Positions 18,324 to 27,841 of a stretch of 64,000 nucleotides of DNA are shown here, piece after piece. How positions within the stretch are numbered: the stretch's first letter is position 1; the number at the start of each line of letters is the position of its first letter. The stretch is from Sulfurospirillum sp. (GTDB taxonomy: Bacteria; Campylobacterota; Campylobacteria; Campylobacterales; Sulfurospirillaceae): positions 62,001-126,000 of the forward strand of contig JADGDR010000005.1 of the NCBI GenBank assembly GCA_016744795.1. The letters run 5' to 3'. The notes beneath the pieces were generated by a model, which had not been told where the DNA came from, searched no databases, and saw only the letters and a list, made by a program, of their open reading frames with translations. The position numbers and the translations under genes were made by a program.

Positions 18324-21300
18324 TGAAAATTATTTCAGTTATTTTAGGATTTGGATTATTATTGCAAGCATATGCTATTGAGATTTCAACAATTAATTTG
18401 GAACCAGAACCAAATGCAAAACAATTGGTTTTTAATTTAAATGAAAACATATTTGGTGAGTCGCTTGTTGGAAGTTATACTCATGAGAAACTGTTAAAGT
18501 GTTCCCCTAGTATTGGAGGGAGTTATGAATTTTCTGCAACAAATAGTTTAACTCTATATCCTAATGAGTCTTTAAAAGCGGGGACTTCATATAGTTGTAC
18601 TTTAAATAAAACTACTTATACACCTAATAGTGATGATAATGCAACTTTTTTATCAAAAAAACTTTCTGTAAATATTGAACGTTTTGAAAAAATGATTAGT
18701 TTGAGATTTAATACAAAAGTTGATCCAAAAGAACTTAAAAAATATCTTAAGATTTCAAGAAGTAAAAACTTGGCTCTAAGTAATTTAGCATATGAATTAA
18801 CTTCAGAAAAAGATCAACACAACTTTTTAGCTTTTGTTAAAGAAGATACAAAATTAGATGCTTTACAAATTAATATTGATAAATTACTCTCTAACTCATT
18901 ACTTCAAGATATAACACAAAAACTAGACACTAATAGTGATGCTGCTCCTTATTTAGATCCAAAGTTAAATGGTATGCTTCTATTAAATAAAGCACGTGCT
19001 ATTTCAAAAGATAATGGTAGCTTTGCTTTGCGTGTTTATTTGCCATATTATATTTACAATATATCTTCAATTACTCCTTTTGTATCCGTTAAAGGTATAC
19101 AAAATATTAGTATAAATTCTATTGAAAATGTTTATTCAAGAGAAAAAAGAGAAAATGGTCTTTCAAAAAGTGCTAAATACTATTTTGATATAAATGGTAA
19201 TTTTGAGCCGAATAAAACTTATGAAGTTACTATAAAAGCAGGCTTAAAAGCTAGATACTCTCACCAACTACGTAATTCAAAAACTTTTAACGTTAAAACA
19301 GCTGATCGAGAAGAATTTATATCTTTTAATTCTAATAAACCATATCTATCTAGTGCAGGAGCTATTGGAATTACCTCAGTAAATACAAGACAAGCAACAA
19401 TAGTAATAGAACATTTGCTTGATGAAAACTACCGTTATTTTACAACTTTTAAGAGAGCTAAAAGTGGTCTGTTATACCAAATGGTAACCGAAGTTGCCAG
19501 AAAAACTTTTAATATAAGCAGTGAAAAAAATAAATTTACTAATTTTAAAATAGATATCAAATCTTTTTTAAAAAACTTTAAACAGGGAGTTTATCGTTTA
19601 ACAATCCACTATAATGGTTCATCTTCAACATCTAAAGTTGTATTTTTTAGTGATATTGGGATTACGACAAAACTAGCTAATGATCAGATGTTTATCTGGA
19701 CAACAAAACTTTCAGATGGTTCAGTAATTAAAAATGCTTCAGTAAAAATTTATTCTAGAAAAAATGAACTCTTAAAACAGCTAAAAACAAATAACAATGG
19801 TATAGCAATTATTAACAACAAAGGGTTTGTTATGAAACAACCTACAACCATAGTTGTTTCATCCCAAAACGAGCAAAATTTTCTCTTTTTGGATACAGTT
19901 TTAAATAAAGTATCCCTGCCATATAGTGAAAGATTTAGTACTATGTATAAAACTTTTATTTATTTACAAAGTAAACTTATACGTCCTGGAAATGATGCAA
20001 ATATTTTGATGATCATTAAAAATAAAAACTATGTAGCAGGCTTAGATCTTCCTATACATGTAATTATTAAAGATCCAAAAAATCAAAAAGTTTATAATAA
20101 AACATTAAAAACTAATAAACATGGAGCTGTTAATATAAAGTTTTTTATTGACAATGGTTTTAAAACAGGTAAGTATCGTATTGATGTAAAATTAGGTGGT
20201 TATCGTATTGGATCATCTACATTTTCTGTTGAAAATTTTATACCTCAAAAAATAAAAAACAAAATTGAATTTAAAAAAGAGTATTTAAAAGCTGGTGAAC
20301 TTTTACACGTAACTGTAAGCTCAAAATATCTTCACGGAGCACCAGGTGCAAATCTTAAAGCTAAAGCAAAACTTACAGCGGTTTCAAAAGTTTATACAAA
20401 TAAAAAATATAAAAATTTTAATTTTAACAATGAATTATTAATAAAAAACAATACAACAAATTATTTACTTAAGAATAAATCTTTTACACTTAATAGTGAA
20501 GGTAAATCACAAATTATTTTTGATAGTAAAATATTTCAAAATCCTCCATCTATGCTTCAAGCCCAATTAGCTTTAACAGTTTTTGATGATGGTAGAGGAG
20601 TTTCTACATATAAAAACATTGATTTATACCCTTATACAAGTATGGTAGGTATAAAAATAAATACTCCTTCAATAGAAAAAAATCAAAAACTAAAAGCTAA
20701 AACTATTGTAATTGAACCACAAAGCGGAAAAAAACTTTCTCATAAACTTGAAGTTGTTATTAAAAAAAGTGATTGGAACTATTATTATGACTCAAGAGGT
20801 TACTATCATTGGCAAAAAAAATACTATGAGTATAGTCGATTTTATATTCAATCTGGTGACAAAATTGATTTGACTATGAAAGCATCTGGAAGTTATACCT
20901 TAGAAATAACTGATCACCTCTCAGGACATAGTTCTACTCAAGACTTTAGTGTAAGTGGTTGGGATTACACGCCAATTGACCCAACAGCAGATATGGCAAA
21001 AATTCAAGTAAAACTAAATAAAGACAAACAAAAAATCGGTTTTCTAAAAGGTGACACTCTACATGTAGATATAAAATCTCCTTTACTAAAAGGGACTATG
21101 TTATTAAGCATTGAAACAAATAAAGTTTTATGGTACAAAATTATTAAACTTAAAAAAGGAAATGCTTCTTTAAAAATACCTCTTAATTTTAATTTTCCAA
21201 ATGGTGCTTATTTTCGTACTCATATGGTTAGAGCAACTGATACTCCTTCTACACTTATTCCTTTTAGAGCTTCATCAGCTACTTTTATAAAACCTAACAA

Positions 21301-23716
21301 AACTGCACATCAACAAAAAATAAAAATCAATGCTCCTAAAATTACAAGATCAAATCATGAACAAGTTATAAGTGTAACAACAAAACCAAATAGTTCAGTG
21401 ATAATTTCTGTAGTAGATGAGGGAATTTTACAAATCATTAATCAAACTGCTCCTAAACCTTTTAAATTTTTTGAACGTAAAAGCAGAGAACAAATTGCTC
21501 TTTTTGACTTATATGATAAAGTAATGAATTATAAAACTAAAGGAAAACTACTCTCATTTGGTGCAGATGGTTCAAAAAAACTTAAACGCTCACGTAAACA
21601 TTTAGGAGCAAAAACAGGGGCAAAAAGAGTAAAACCTTTTGTTTATTGGTCTTCTATTATTACAGCTGATAAAAATGGAAAAGCTTCTATTAAATTACCA
21701 ATTCCAGAATATAATGGTCAAGCACAAATTGTAGCAATTTCTTTTGATAAAAATAGCATAGGGTCTAACTCACAAGCTATTATTGTTAGAGATGACATTA
21801 TTATCAAACCAACATTTTCACGTTTTGTGCATGTTGGTGATGAATTAAAAGTGCCTGTTAGAGTATTTAATACAACTAAAATAGTTCAAGATATCCAATT
21901 AAGTGCAAAAACTAGTGAAAATATTAGTTTTGATTTTAATACTTCAACTTTATCTATTGAACCAAAATCTTCAAAATTAATTTTTGCAACATTAAAGGGA
22001 AAAGCTTTTGGTAAAGGAGTTGTTAAAATAACAGTAATAAATCAAATGAAAGAAACTTTTGCTTCAAGTGTAGAGTTACCAGTTACTTCTGCATACGCAT
22101 TGCAAACTAAAGTGTATAAAGGTGAAACAACAAAAGCTATAGATATAAAAGTTGACAAAAAATATTTTACAGATAGTAAAACAAAATTTTTAGTTAATAT
22201 TTCTGATTCATATTTATCTCAAATCAAAGGAAGTGTTAACTCTCTTATTGGTTACCCACATGGTTGTGCTGAACAGACAAGTTCAAAAGTTTTAGGCATG
22301 CTTTACATAGATAAATTTATAAAAGGTGAATCAAAAGAGCAGACGGAACTGTTGTTAGAAGATAGAAAACATTTTATTGAAGAAGGAATTCATAAACTTT
22401 ATGGAATGCAAACTAATTTTGGAGAATTTTCATACTGGAGATCAGGAGGTTACGTTAATTCATTTGCTTCTATTTATGCAAGTGATATTGTATTAGAGCT
22501 TAAACGAAAAGGTTTTAATATCCCAGATGATATGCTAAACAAAATATTTTATGCTTTAAAAAATCAGTCAAATGGATATGGTTCATACAGGTATGGAGAA
22601 ACATCAAATTTTGCGCGTATGTATGCTGCATATTTGCTTTCTAAAGAGAAACAGCTTGATATTTCAACAGCAAATGTATTATATGATCAAAATATCTATA
22701 AAGGGAATTTTGTCTCACTGTATATGATGGCAGCAATTCTACAAGAGGCAAAATTAGATGATGCTTTAAATAAAGTCTTAGCAGAGATAGAAAATTTTGA
22801 TTTTGATAAATTTAGTAATGAACGTTCTTTAGGAAGAAATTTTTATTCAAAAAATCGTGACTTATCTTTTGCACTATATATACATGTAACGAACTTCGAG
22901 AAAAATGCCTTATCGTCACGTCTACTTGAAGCAATTTTTGAAGAGTCAAAAAATATATATTCCACTCAAGATAAAGCATTTATGATGAGAGCAATGTCAG
23001 AATATTATAAGAACCAAGTAGATAATACTTTTAGTGCTGATTTAAAGTATAATAACAAGGTATCTAATCTTACAAAAGTTTTTTATAAAGAGGATTTTTT
23101 AACTGATAACAAAATATCTCTCACCCCAAATAGCGGTATTGTAAACTATACATTTGAAGTATCTAACTATATTGAAAAAGATATTTATCACTCTTCGTTA
23201 GAAGACCAATACTCTACTGTTAAAATAAATAGAACTTTTGTAGATGAAAAAAACCATAAGATAAATCCAGATACTTTAAATGTAGGTGATCTATTTTATA
23301 GCAAATTATCACTCAGCAGTACAAAAAAACTAGATAATTTAGTTATTTCAAACCGTATTCCAGCTTGTTTTGAAATTGTTAATGAGAGATTACAAAAACA
23401 TCAACGTCCAAATGACTTAAGAGATATTTTAGGAATAAATGGAATTGATTACACAAATTATTTAGATGATAAAGTTCTAACTTTTCTTGGTTTAGATTCT
23501 CCTTCTAATCAAGACAAAGAAAAAAATAGAATAACAATCTTTCAGCCAATGAGAATTTTAGCAGAAGGAAAATGTGAATTCCCAGCAGTTGTAGTTGAAG
23601 CTATGTATGATGGTAGAATAACTGCTTATGATAAAGAGTATAAAGAGCTTATAATCAAAAATCATAAAAAGAAAGATAAAGAAAAAAAGAGTTCAAATTT
23701 ATCTGAAAAATGGTAA
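18323..23716 (+). CDS. Bacterial alpha-2-macroglobulin with thioester
   Basis: 1797-residue periplasmic protease trap. A signal peptide (residues 1-18, ending QAYA) is not followed by a lipobox cysteine, unlike E. coli YfhM. Repeated macroglobulin beta domains fill the first two thirds, with the bait region before the MG7-type DLYDKVMNYKTKG segment. The thioester motif GCAEQ is present (Cys about residue 1315) at the start of the helical thioester domain. The family covalently captures attacking proteases. It is translationally linked to pbpC and followed by a perfect dyad terminator. Start is GTG at 18323. Confidence 0.93.
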   Translation: MKIISVILGFGLLLQAYAIEISTINLEPEPNAKQLVFNLNENIFGESLVGSYTHEKLLKCSPSIGGSYEFSATNSLTLYPNESLKAGTSYSCTLNKTTYTPNSDDNATFLSKKLSVNIERFEKMISLRFNTKVDPKELKKYLKISRSKNLALSNLAYELTSEKDQHNFLAFVKEDTKLDALQINIDKLLSNSLLQDITQKLDTNSDAAPYLDPKLNGMLLLNKARAISKDNGSFALRVYLPYYIYNISSITPFVSVKGIQNISINSIENVYSREKRENGLSKSAKYYFDINGNFEPNKTYEVTIKAGLKARYSHQLRNSKTFNVKTADREEFISFNSNKPYLSSAGAIGITSVNTRQATIVIEHLLDENYRYFTTFKRAKSGLLYQMVTEVARKTFNISSEKNKFTNFKIDIKSFLKNFKQGVYRLTIHYNGSSSTSKVVFFSDIGITTKLANDQMFIWTTKLSDGSVIKNASVKIYSRKNELLKQLKTNNNGIAIINNKGFVMKQPTTIVVSSQNEQNFLFLDTVLNKVSLPYSERFSTMYKTFIYLQSKLIRPGNDANILMIIKNKNYVAGLDLPIHVIIKDPKNQKVYNKTLKTNKHGAVNIKFFIDNGFKTGKYRIDVKLGGYRIGSSTFSVENFIPQKIKNKIEFKKEYLKAGELLHVTVSSKYLHGAPGANLKAKAKLTAVSKVYTNKKYKNFNFNNELLIKNNTTNYLLKNKSFTLNSEGKSQIIFDSKIFQNPPSMLQAQLALTVFDDGRGVSTYKNIDLYPYTSMVGIKINTPSIEKNQKLKAKTIVIEPQSGKKLSHKLEVVIKKSDWNYYYDSRGYYHWQKKYYEYSRFYIQSGDKIDLTMKASGSYTLEITDHLSGHSSTQDFSVSGWDYTPIDPTADMAKIQVKLNKDKQKIGFLKGDTLHVDIKSPLLKGTMLLSIETNKVLWYKIIKLKKGNASLKIPLNFNFPNGAYFRTHMVRATDTPSTLIPFRASSATFIKPNKTAHQQKIKINAPKITRSNHEQVISVTTKPNSSVIISVVDEGILQIINQTAPKPFKFFERKSREQIALFDLYDKVMNYKTKGKLLSFGADGSKKLKRSRKHLGAKTGAKRVKPFVYWSSIITADKNGKASIKLPIPEYNGQAQIVAISFDKNSIGSNSQAIIVRDDIIIKPTFSRFVHVGDELKVPVRVFNTTKIVQDIQLSAKTSENISFDFNTSTLSIEPKSSKLIFATLKGKAFGKGVVKITVINQMKETFASSVELPVTSAYALQTKVYKGETTKAIDIKVDKKYFTDSKTKFLVNISDSYLSQIKGSVNSLIGYPHGCAEQTSSKVLGMLYIDKFIKGESKEQTELLLEDRKHFIEEGIHKLYGMQTNFGEFSYWRSGGYVNSFASIYASDIVLELKRKGFNIPDDMLNKIFYALKNQSNGYGSYRYGETSNFARMYAAYLLSKEKQLDISTANVLYDQNIYKGNFVSLYMMAAILQEAKLDDALNKVLAEIENFDFDKFSNERSLGRNFYSKNRDLSFALYIHVTNFEKNALSSRLLEAIFEESKNIYSTQDKAFMMRAMSEYYKNQVDNTFSADLKYNNKVSNLTKVFYKEDFLTDNKISLTPNSGIVNYTFEVSNYIEKDIYHSSLEDQYSTVKINRTFVDEKNHKINPDTLNVGDLFYSKLSLSSTKKLDNLVISNRIPACFEIVNERLQKHQRPNDLRDILGINGIDYTNYLDDKVLTFLGLDSPSNQDKEKNRITIFQPMRILAEGKCEFPAVVVEAMYDGRITAYDKEYKELIIKNHKKKDKEKKSSNLSEKW

Positions 23717-23723
23717 TTTGAAC

Positions 23724-23760
23724 TAAACTACATGTAAAGAATTTCTTTACATGTAGTTTA
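23724..23760. terminator. Perfect 37-base dyad made from two inverted TACATGTA units
   Basis: Bases 23724-23741 and 23743-23760 are exact reverse complements (18-base arms around T23742). Each arm contains one extended ACTACATGTAAAGA unit. It starts eight bases after the macroglobulin stop and is followed by TATTTTAAT. It can fold into a long hairpin and would act as a terminator or 3'-end stabiliser. Confidence 0.8.
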
Positions 23761-23847
23761 TATTTTAATCTAAACTATTAATTTTAGTACGTAATCTCAT
23801 AAATATTTTTTATTATATAGTTTCGTTTAATATAAAAGGATTCTAAA

Positions 23848-24348
23848 TTGATTATCGAAATAATTAAACATACACCAACATGGGTTTTCATCTTGTTTGG
23901 CTTATTACTCTCTCTAGGTTATTCTCAAACAAAAAATAGAAAAGTTACACTAAAAAAAGTTTGTATTTTACCCGTTGTTATGATTGTATTATCGCTATTT
24001 AGTATTTCATCAGCTTTTGGAATAATACCAATATCATTAATCGTATGGTTTATTGGAGGAAGTATATCTCTATTTTTAGGATTGAAATTGGCTTTTCCAA
24101 AAAATATTGAATATAATAATTTAGAAAAAGCTTTTTACATCCCTGGTAGTTGGGTACCAATGATTCTTATACTAACTATATTTTCTATTAAATATTTTGT
24201 TGGAGTAGTAGTTGCTGAACACTTAGCAATTGTACATCAAGTTGCATTTATTCTAACTATAAGTTTAATATATGGTTTTTTAAGTGGCATATTTGTGTCT
24301 CGTAGTATTGTAATGTTAAAATCAAAAAAAATAATACATAAATCATGA
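23848..24348 (+). CDS. Conserved membrane protein, function unknown
   Basis: 166-residue protein with about five hydrophobic helices (for example FILFGLLLSLGY, VVMIVLSLFSISSAFGII, VPMILILTIFSIKYFVGVVVA, VAFILTISLIYGFLSGIFV). It resembles small DUF6622-type inner-membrane proteins, though I am not certain of the family. It starts with TTG at 23848, ten bases after AAAAGGA, and overlaps the next gene by four bases (ATGA). That coupling pairs it with a GyrI-like ligand-binding protein. Confidence 0.6.
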   Translation: MIIEIIKHTPTWVFILFGLLLSLGYSQTKNRKVTLKKVCILPVVMIVLSLFSISSAFGIIPISLIVWFIGGSISLFLGLKLAFPKNIEYNNLEKAFYIPGSWVPMILILTIFSIKYFVGVVVAEHLAIVHQVAFILTISLIYGFLSGIFVSRSIVMLKSKKIIHKS

Positions 24349-24806
24349 GAGTAGAAGAAATTGAAGAAAAATTAATTTATGGTATTTCAACAAGAACAAA
24401 AAATTCAAATGAGATGAATCCAGAAACTTCAAAGATAGGTACTATATGGCAAAAATTTGATAACACGGTAGAAGTGAATTATAAAGATGGTGAAAGAGTT
24501 TATGGTGTTTATTATAACTATGCATCTGATTCAAATGGTGAATTTGATGTGCTAGCTGGATATGAAACCTCAAACAATAAATTAGATAAAGTCACAATTC
24601 AAAAAGGTAAATATTTAATTTTTAATAAAATATTTAATCAAACTGATGATAACACAAGAATACAAGCAGTAATAGAAACTTGGGGTAAAATTTGGGAGTA
24701 TTTCTTAGATGAAAATTCTCAATATAAAAGAATTTATACAACTGATTTTGAATATTATAAAAACCAAAATGAAATAGAAATTTATATTTCAATAAAAATG
24801 GCGTAA
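24345..24806 (+). CDS. GyrI-like / AraC effector-binding domain protein
   Basis: 153-residue stand-alone SOUL/GyrI-type domain. The pattern includes EEKLIYGISTRTKN at the N-terminus, IGTIWQKFDN, VYGVYYNYASDSNGEFDVLAGYE and the C-terminal WGKIWEYFLDENSQYKRIYTTDFEYY, which are landmarks of integron-associated effector-binding proteins and AraC C-terminal domains. Such proteins bind small hydrophobic or cationic molecules. It is coupled to the upstream membrane protein through an ATGA overlap, so a joint role in sensing or handling a small molecule is possible. Confidence 0.7.
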   Translation: MRVEEIEEKLIYGISTRTKNSNEMNPETSKIGTIWQKFDNTVEVNYKDGERVYGVYYNYASDSNGEFDVLAGYETSNNKLDKVTIQKGKYLIFNKIFNQTDDNTRIQAVIETWGKIWEYFLDENSQYKRIYTTDFEYYKNQNEIEIYISIKMA

Positions 24807-24910
24807 GTTAAACTGAGAAGTATGTTATATCTACATGTAAAGATACATAAGAATTTCCAGAATGTGTTTAAATTATGGTGCGTGAAATAATTTATGTAAA
24901 AGGAATATAT

Positions 24911-25210
24911 ATGGTATTAGAAGTTGCAATATTAGATGTGAAAATAGGAGAAGAAGAAAATTTTGAAAAAGCATTTAAGGTAGCACAAAAAATAATTTCA
25001 AATATGGACGGTTATGTGTCACATAGTCTTCAAAAATGTATTGAAAACAATAGTAGATATTTATTGACAGTTAATTGGGAAACGCTAGAAGACCATACAG
25101 TTGGGTTTAGAGAGTCAAAAGAATATTAAAAATGGAAAAAACTATTACATCATTTTTATGAACCATTTCCAATTGTAGAACACTATTCAAAAATATTTTA
25201 TAATAAATAA
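24911..25210 (+). pseudogene. ABM-family (YgiN-like) monooxygenase broken by an in-frame stop
   Basis: From ATG 24911 (preceded by AAAAGGA) the frame encodes an antibiotic-biosynthesis-monooxygenase domain (VLEVAILDVKIGEEENFEKA...VNWETLEDHTVGFRESKEY) and then hits TAA at 25127-25129. The same frame continues for 26 codons as KWKKLLHHFYEPFPIVEHYS and ends at TAA 25208-25210, which is the expected C-terminus of the family. A CAA-to-TAA change would explain it. The lost end completes the dimer and active site, so the gene is probably inactive unless read through. The frame is open upstream to 24875 but without a good start. Confidence 0.8.
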
Positions 25211-25231
25211 AATTTTTAAAAAGGATGATTT

Positions 25232-25591
25232 ATGAATATACATGAAAAAATAAACTATTTAGAATTGCCTGCTAAAGACCTTCAGGCTACAAAAGACTTT
25301 TTTGGCAAAGTTTTTAATTGGTCTTTTATTGATTATGGGGCTGAATATATTGCATTTTTTGATGAAGGAATTAATGGAGGATTTTATAAATCTGATTTAT
25401 CTGTATCAACATCAAATGGAAGTGCCTTAATTGTCTTTTATAGCATTGATTTAGAAAGTACTCAAACAAAAATAAAAATCGCTGGCGGTTCTATTGTAAA
25501 GCCAATATTCGAGTTTCCTGGTGGTCATAGGTTCCACTTTATTGATCCCAATGGTAATGAATTTGCAGTTTGGTCAGACAAGAGTATCTAG
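25232..25591 (+). CDS. VOC-family (glyoxalase-like) protein
   Basis: 119-residue vicinal-oxygen-chelate fold protein. The first beta-alpha-beta unit is INYLELPAKDLQATKDFFGKVFNWSF and the second ends GGHRFHFIDPNGNEFAVWS, typical of small DUF-type glyoxalase/bleomycin-resistance relatives. Glu in the last strand (NEFAVW) and His in RFHF sit at usual metal-ligand positions. The substrate is not predictable. AAAAAGGATG precedes the ATG. It converges on hutC with only eight bases between the two stop codons. Confidence 0.8.
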   Translation: MNIHEKINYLELPAKDLQATKDFFGKVFNWSFIDYGAEYIAFFDEGINGGFYKSDLSVSTSNGSALIVFYSIDLESTQTKIKIAGGSIVKPIFEFPGGHRFHFIDPNGNEFAVWSDKSI

Positions 25592-25599
25592 TTACATTC

Positions 25600-26298
25600 T
25601 CAAGAAAACGTAGAAGTAAGTTTATATCTACTACTAGGATAGTACAGTTCAGAAAAAGTTGCAATTTTTCCTTTTGATGTAACTATGCGTGATATTTTCA
25701 GGCAAGGCTCATTTCTTGAGATGTTTAAATACTCTGCTATTTCATCATTAACAAGCATTGCTTCAATAGTGTTTGCTACTTTTTCTACTGGGCAGTTTTG
25801 TTTTAAAAATTTGGCTGGTGTTGTGTCTTTAAAATCTTGTTTTATGTAGTCTGGTGCGCAAGAGGGTTTTACGTACCTTGTGTCAAACCTTACAGGAACA
25901 TCATTTGCATAGTGAATCATCTGCGATATATAAATTTCTTGGTCTTTTACTACATGTAAGATTTTAGATACTCTTTCATTTGCTTTTACAATGTTTAGAC
26001 ATACAAGTTTACTTGAGTATGTATTTCCTCTCTCGAGTATTTCATCTTCTATATTTTTTAATTCAAGAATAGAGCTTTGAGCAACTTTTTGTTTTACAAA
26101 AGTACCACTTCTTGGGAATCTTTCTATAATATCATCTAAAACTAAATCACGAAGAGCTTTGTTTACTGTTTGTCTACTTGTGTTAAATATCTTAGCAAGT
26201 TCCATTTCTGTGGGGATTTTATCTCCAACTTTGTAAACTCCATCTTCAATTTGTTTTTTAATAGATTCTTTTATATCTTCAAAAAGTGGTTTTTTCAT
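25600..26298 (-). CDS. hutC: Histidine-utilisation repressor HutC (GntR family)
   Basis: 232-residue regulator with an N-terminal GntR winged helix (VYKVGDKIPTEMELAKIFNTSRQTVNKALRDLV) and a C-terminal UTRA ligand domain (ISQMIHYANDVPVRFDTRYV...EPCLKISRIV). HutC proteins repress hut genes and release DNA on binding urocanate. It is the last gene of the leftward hutU-hutH-hutC operon. A 19-base palindrome in the hutU/hutI gap is the obvious operator candidate. Confidence 0.9.
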   Translation of the reverse strand: MKKPLFEDIKESIKKQIEDGVYKVGDKIPTEMELAKIFNTSRQTVNKALRDLVLDDIIERFPRSGTFVKQKVAQSSILELKNIEDEILERGNTYSSKLVCLNIVKANERVSKILHVVKDQEIYISQMIHYANDVPVRFDTRYVKPSCAPDYIKQDFKDTTPAKFLKQNCPVEKVANTIEAMLVNDEIAEYLNISRNEPCLKISRIVTSKGKIATFSELYYPSSRYKLTSTFS

Positions 26299-26306
26299 AC
26301 TTGTCC

Positions 26307-27839
26307 TTAAAAACTTGGTATGGTGTTTTTATCTAAAAACTTATTGTAAACACCTGAACTTACTATTTTTATTGCTTTTTCTATGTCATCTGTGAAGTAT
26401 CTATCTTCATCATAGAAACTTACCTCATCTCTAATTATTTTTTTTGCTTCTTCAATCTTACATGTAGACTTATTTGGTGCTCTAAAATCCATGCCTTGAG
26501 CCGCTGCAAGTAACTCTATGCCCAAAATTCCTGCTGTATTTTCAGCCATATTTTTTAGTCTACGTCCTGCATAAGTTGCCATAGACACATGGTCTTCTTG
26601 GTTTGCAGAAGTAGGAAGAGAGTCTACACTACTTGGGTATGCTAAAGCTTTATTTTCGCTAGCAAGTGCCGCTGAAGTAACTTGGGCTATCATGAAACCT
26701 GAGTTTATGCCACCATTATCTACTAAAAATGGTGGAAGTTGACTTAGGTGTTTATCTACAAGCAGAGCCATTCTTCTTTCACTTAACGCTCCAATTTCAC
26801 TTATGGCAAGGGCTAAGTTGTCACTAGCAAATGCTATAGGTTCAGCATGGAAATTTCCACCACTTATAACATCAGCTTCATCTACAAAAATAAGAGGATT
26901 GTCAGTGACCCCATTTGCTTCAGTTAAAAGAGTCAAAGCAGAATTTCTAATTTGATTTAAACAAGCACCCATCACTTGGGGCTGACAACGAATAGAATAG
27001 GGGTCTTGAACTCTGTCACAATTAACATGAGTCAAAGAAATTTCACTTTCATTCTCAAGCATATCACGATATAGTTTTGCAGTATCTATTTGTGTTTGAT
27101 GTCCGCGTATGTCATGAACCCTTTTATCAAAAGGTGCGCGACTTCCAAGGACCGCCTCTGTTGTCATTGAACCAGTTATGATTGCACTTGCAAATAAATC
27201 TTCAGCATAAAAAAGTCCTTCAAGTGAAAATGTAGTCGATAGTTGAGTCCCATTCAATAAGGCTAAACCTTCTTTTGCACCTAAAACCATAGGTTCTAAA
27301 CCAGCTATTTTTAATCCTTCTTTAGCTTCAAGTATCACACCATTATGCCTTACATATCCGTAACCAAGTAGAATGGCACTCATGTGAGCTAAGGGTGCTA
27401 AATCGCCACTAGCTCCAACTGAGCCTTTTTTAGGAACACAAGGGTAAACCTCTTTGTTTACAAGTGTGATTAGTGCTTGAATAACTTTAAGTCGTATACC
27501 TGAAAATCCTAAACTTAAAGAGTTGACTTTTAAAATCATCATAAGTCTTACAGTGTCATTAGACACATACTCACCAATACCAGCAGAGTGTGAAAGAACT
27601 ATGCGACGTTGCAAGTCTTCTAAGTCCTCTTTTTTAATCTTTTTGTTTGCCAATAGTCCAAAGCCTGTGTTTACACCATATACAGTTCTGTCTTCTTGCA
27701 CTATTTTGAGTATGGTTTCGTTTGCTCTGTCTATTTTTACTTTTGCACTTTTATCAAGTGTTATAACAGTATGTTCTTTGTTGATTCTTCTTAGGTCTTG
27801 GAGTGTTAATTCTCCTGGCATTAGGTTTAATTCAAACAT
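26307..27839 (-). CDS. hutH: Histidine ammonia-lyase HutH
   Basis: 510-residue enzyme that converts histidine to urocanate and ammonia. The Ala-Ser-Gly triad that cyclises to the MIO prosthetic group is in [14 protein letters not shown]. Other family blocks include [15 protein letters not shown] near the N-terminus and [14 protein letters not shown]. Length is standard. The start lies two bases after the hutU stop codon, so the genes are co-translated, and hutC follows at eight bases. Confidence 0.97.
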   Translation of the reverse strand: MFELNLMPGELTLQDLRRINKEHTVITLDKSAKVKIDRANETILKIVQEDRTVYGVNTGFGLLANKKIKKEDLEDLQRRIVLSHSAGIGEYVSNDTVRLMMILKVNSLSLGFSGIRLKVIQALITLVNKEVYPCVPKKGSVGASGDLAPLAHMSAILLGYGYVRHNGVILEAKEGLKIAGLEPMVLGAKEGLALLNGTQLSTTFSLEGLFYAEDLFASAIITGSMTTEAVLGSRAPFDKRVHDIRGHQTQIDTAKLYRDMLENESEISLTHVNCDRVQDPYSIRCQPQVMGACLNQIRNSALTLLTEANGVTDNPLIFVDEADVISGGNFHAEPIAFASDNLALAISEIGALSERRMALLVDKHLSQLPPFLVDNGGINSGFMIAQVTSAALASENKALAYPSSVDSLPTSANQEDHVSMATYAGRRLKNMAENTAGILGIELLAAAQGMDFRAPNKSTCKIEEAKKIIRDEVSFYDEDRYFTDDIEKAIKIVSSGVYNKFLDKNTIPSF

Positions 27840-27841
27840 AA

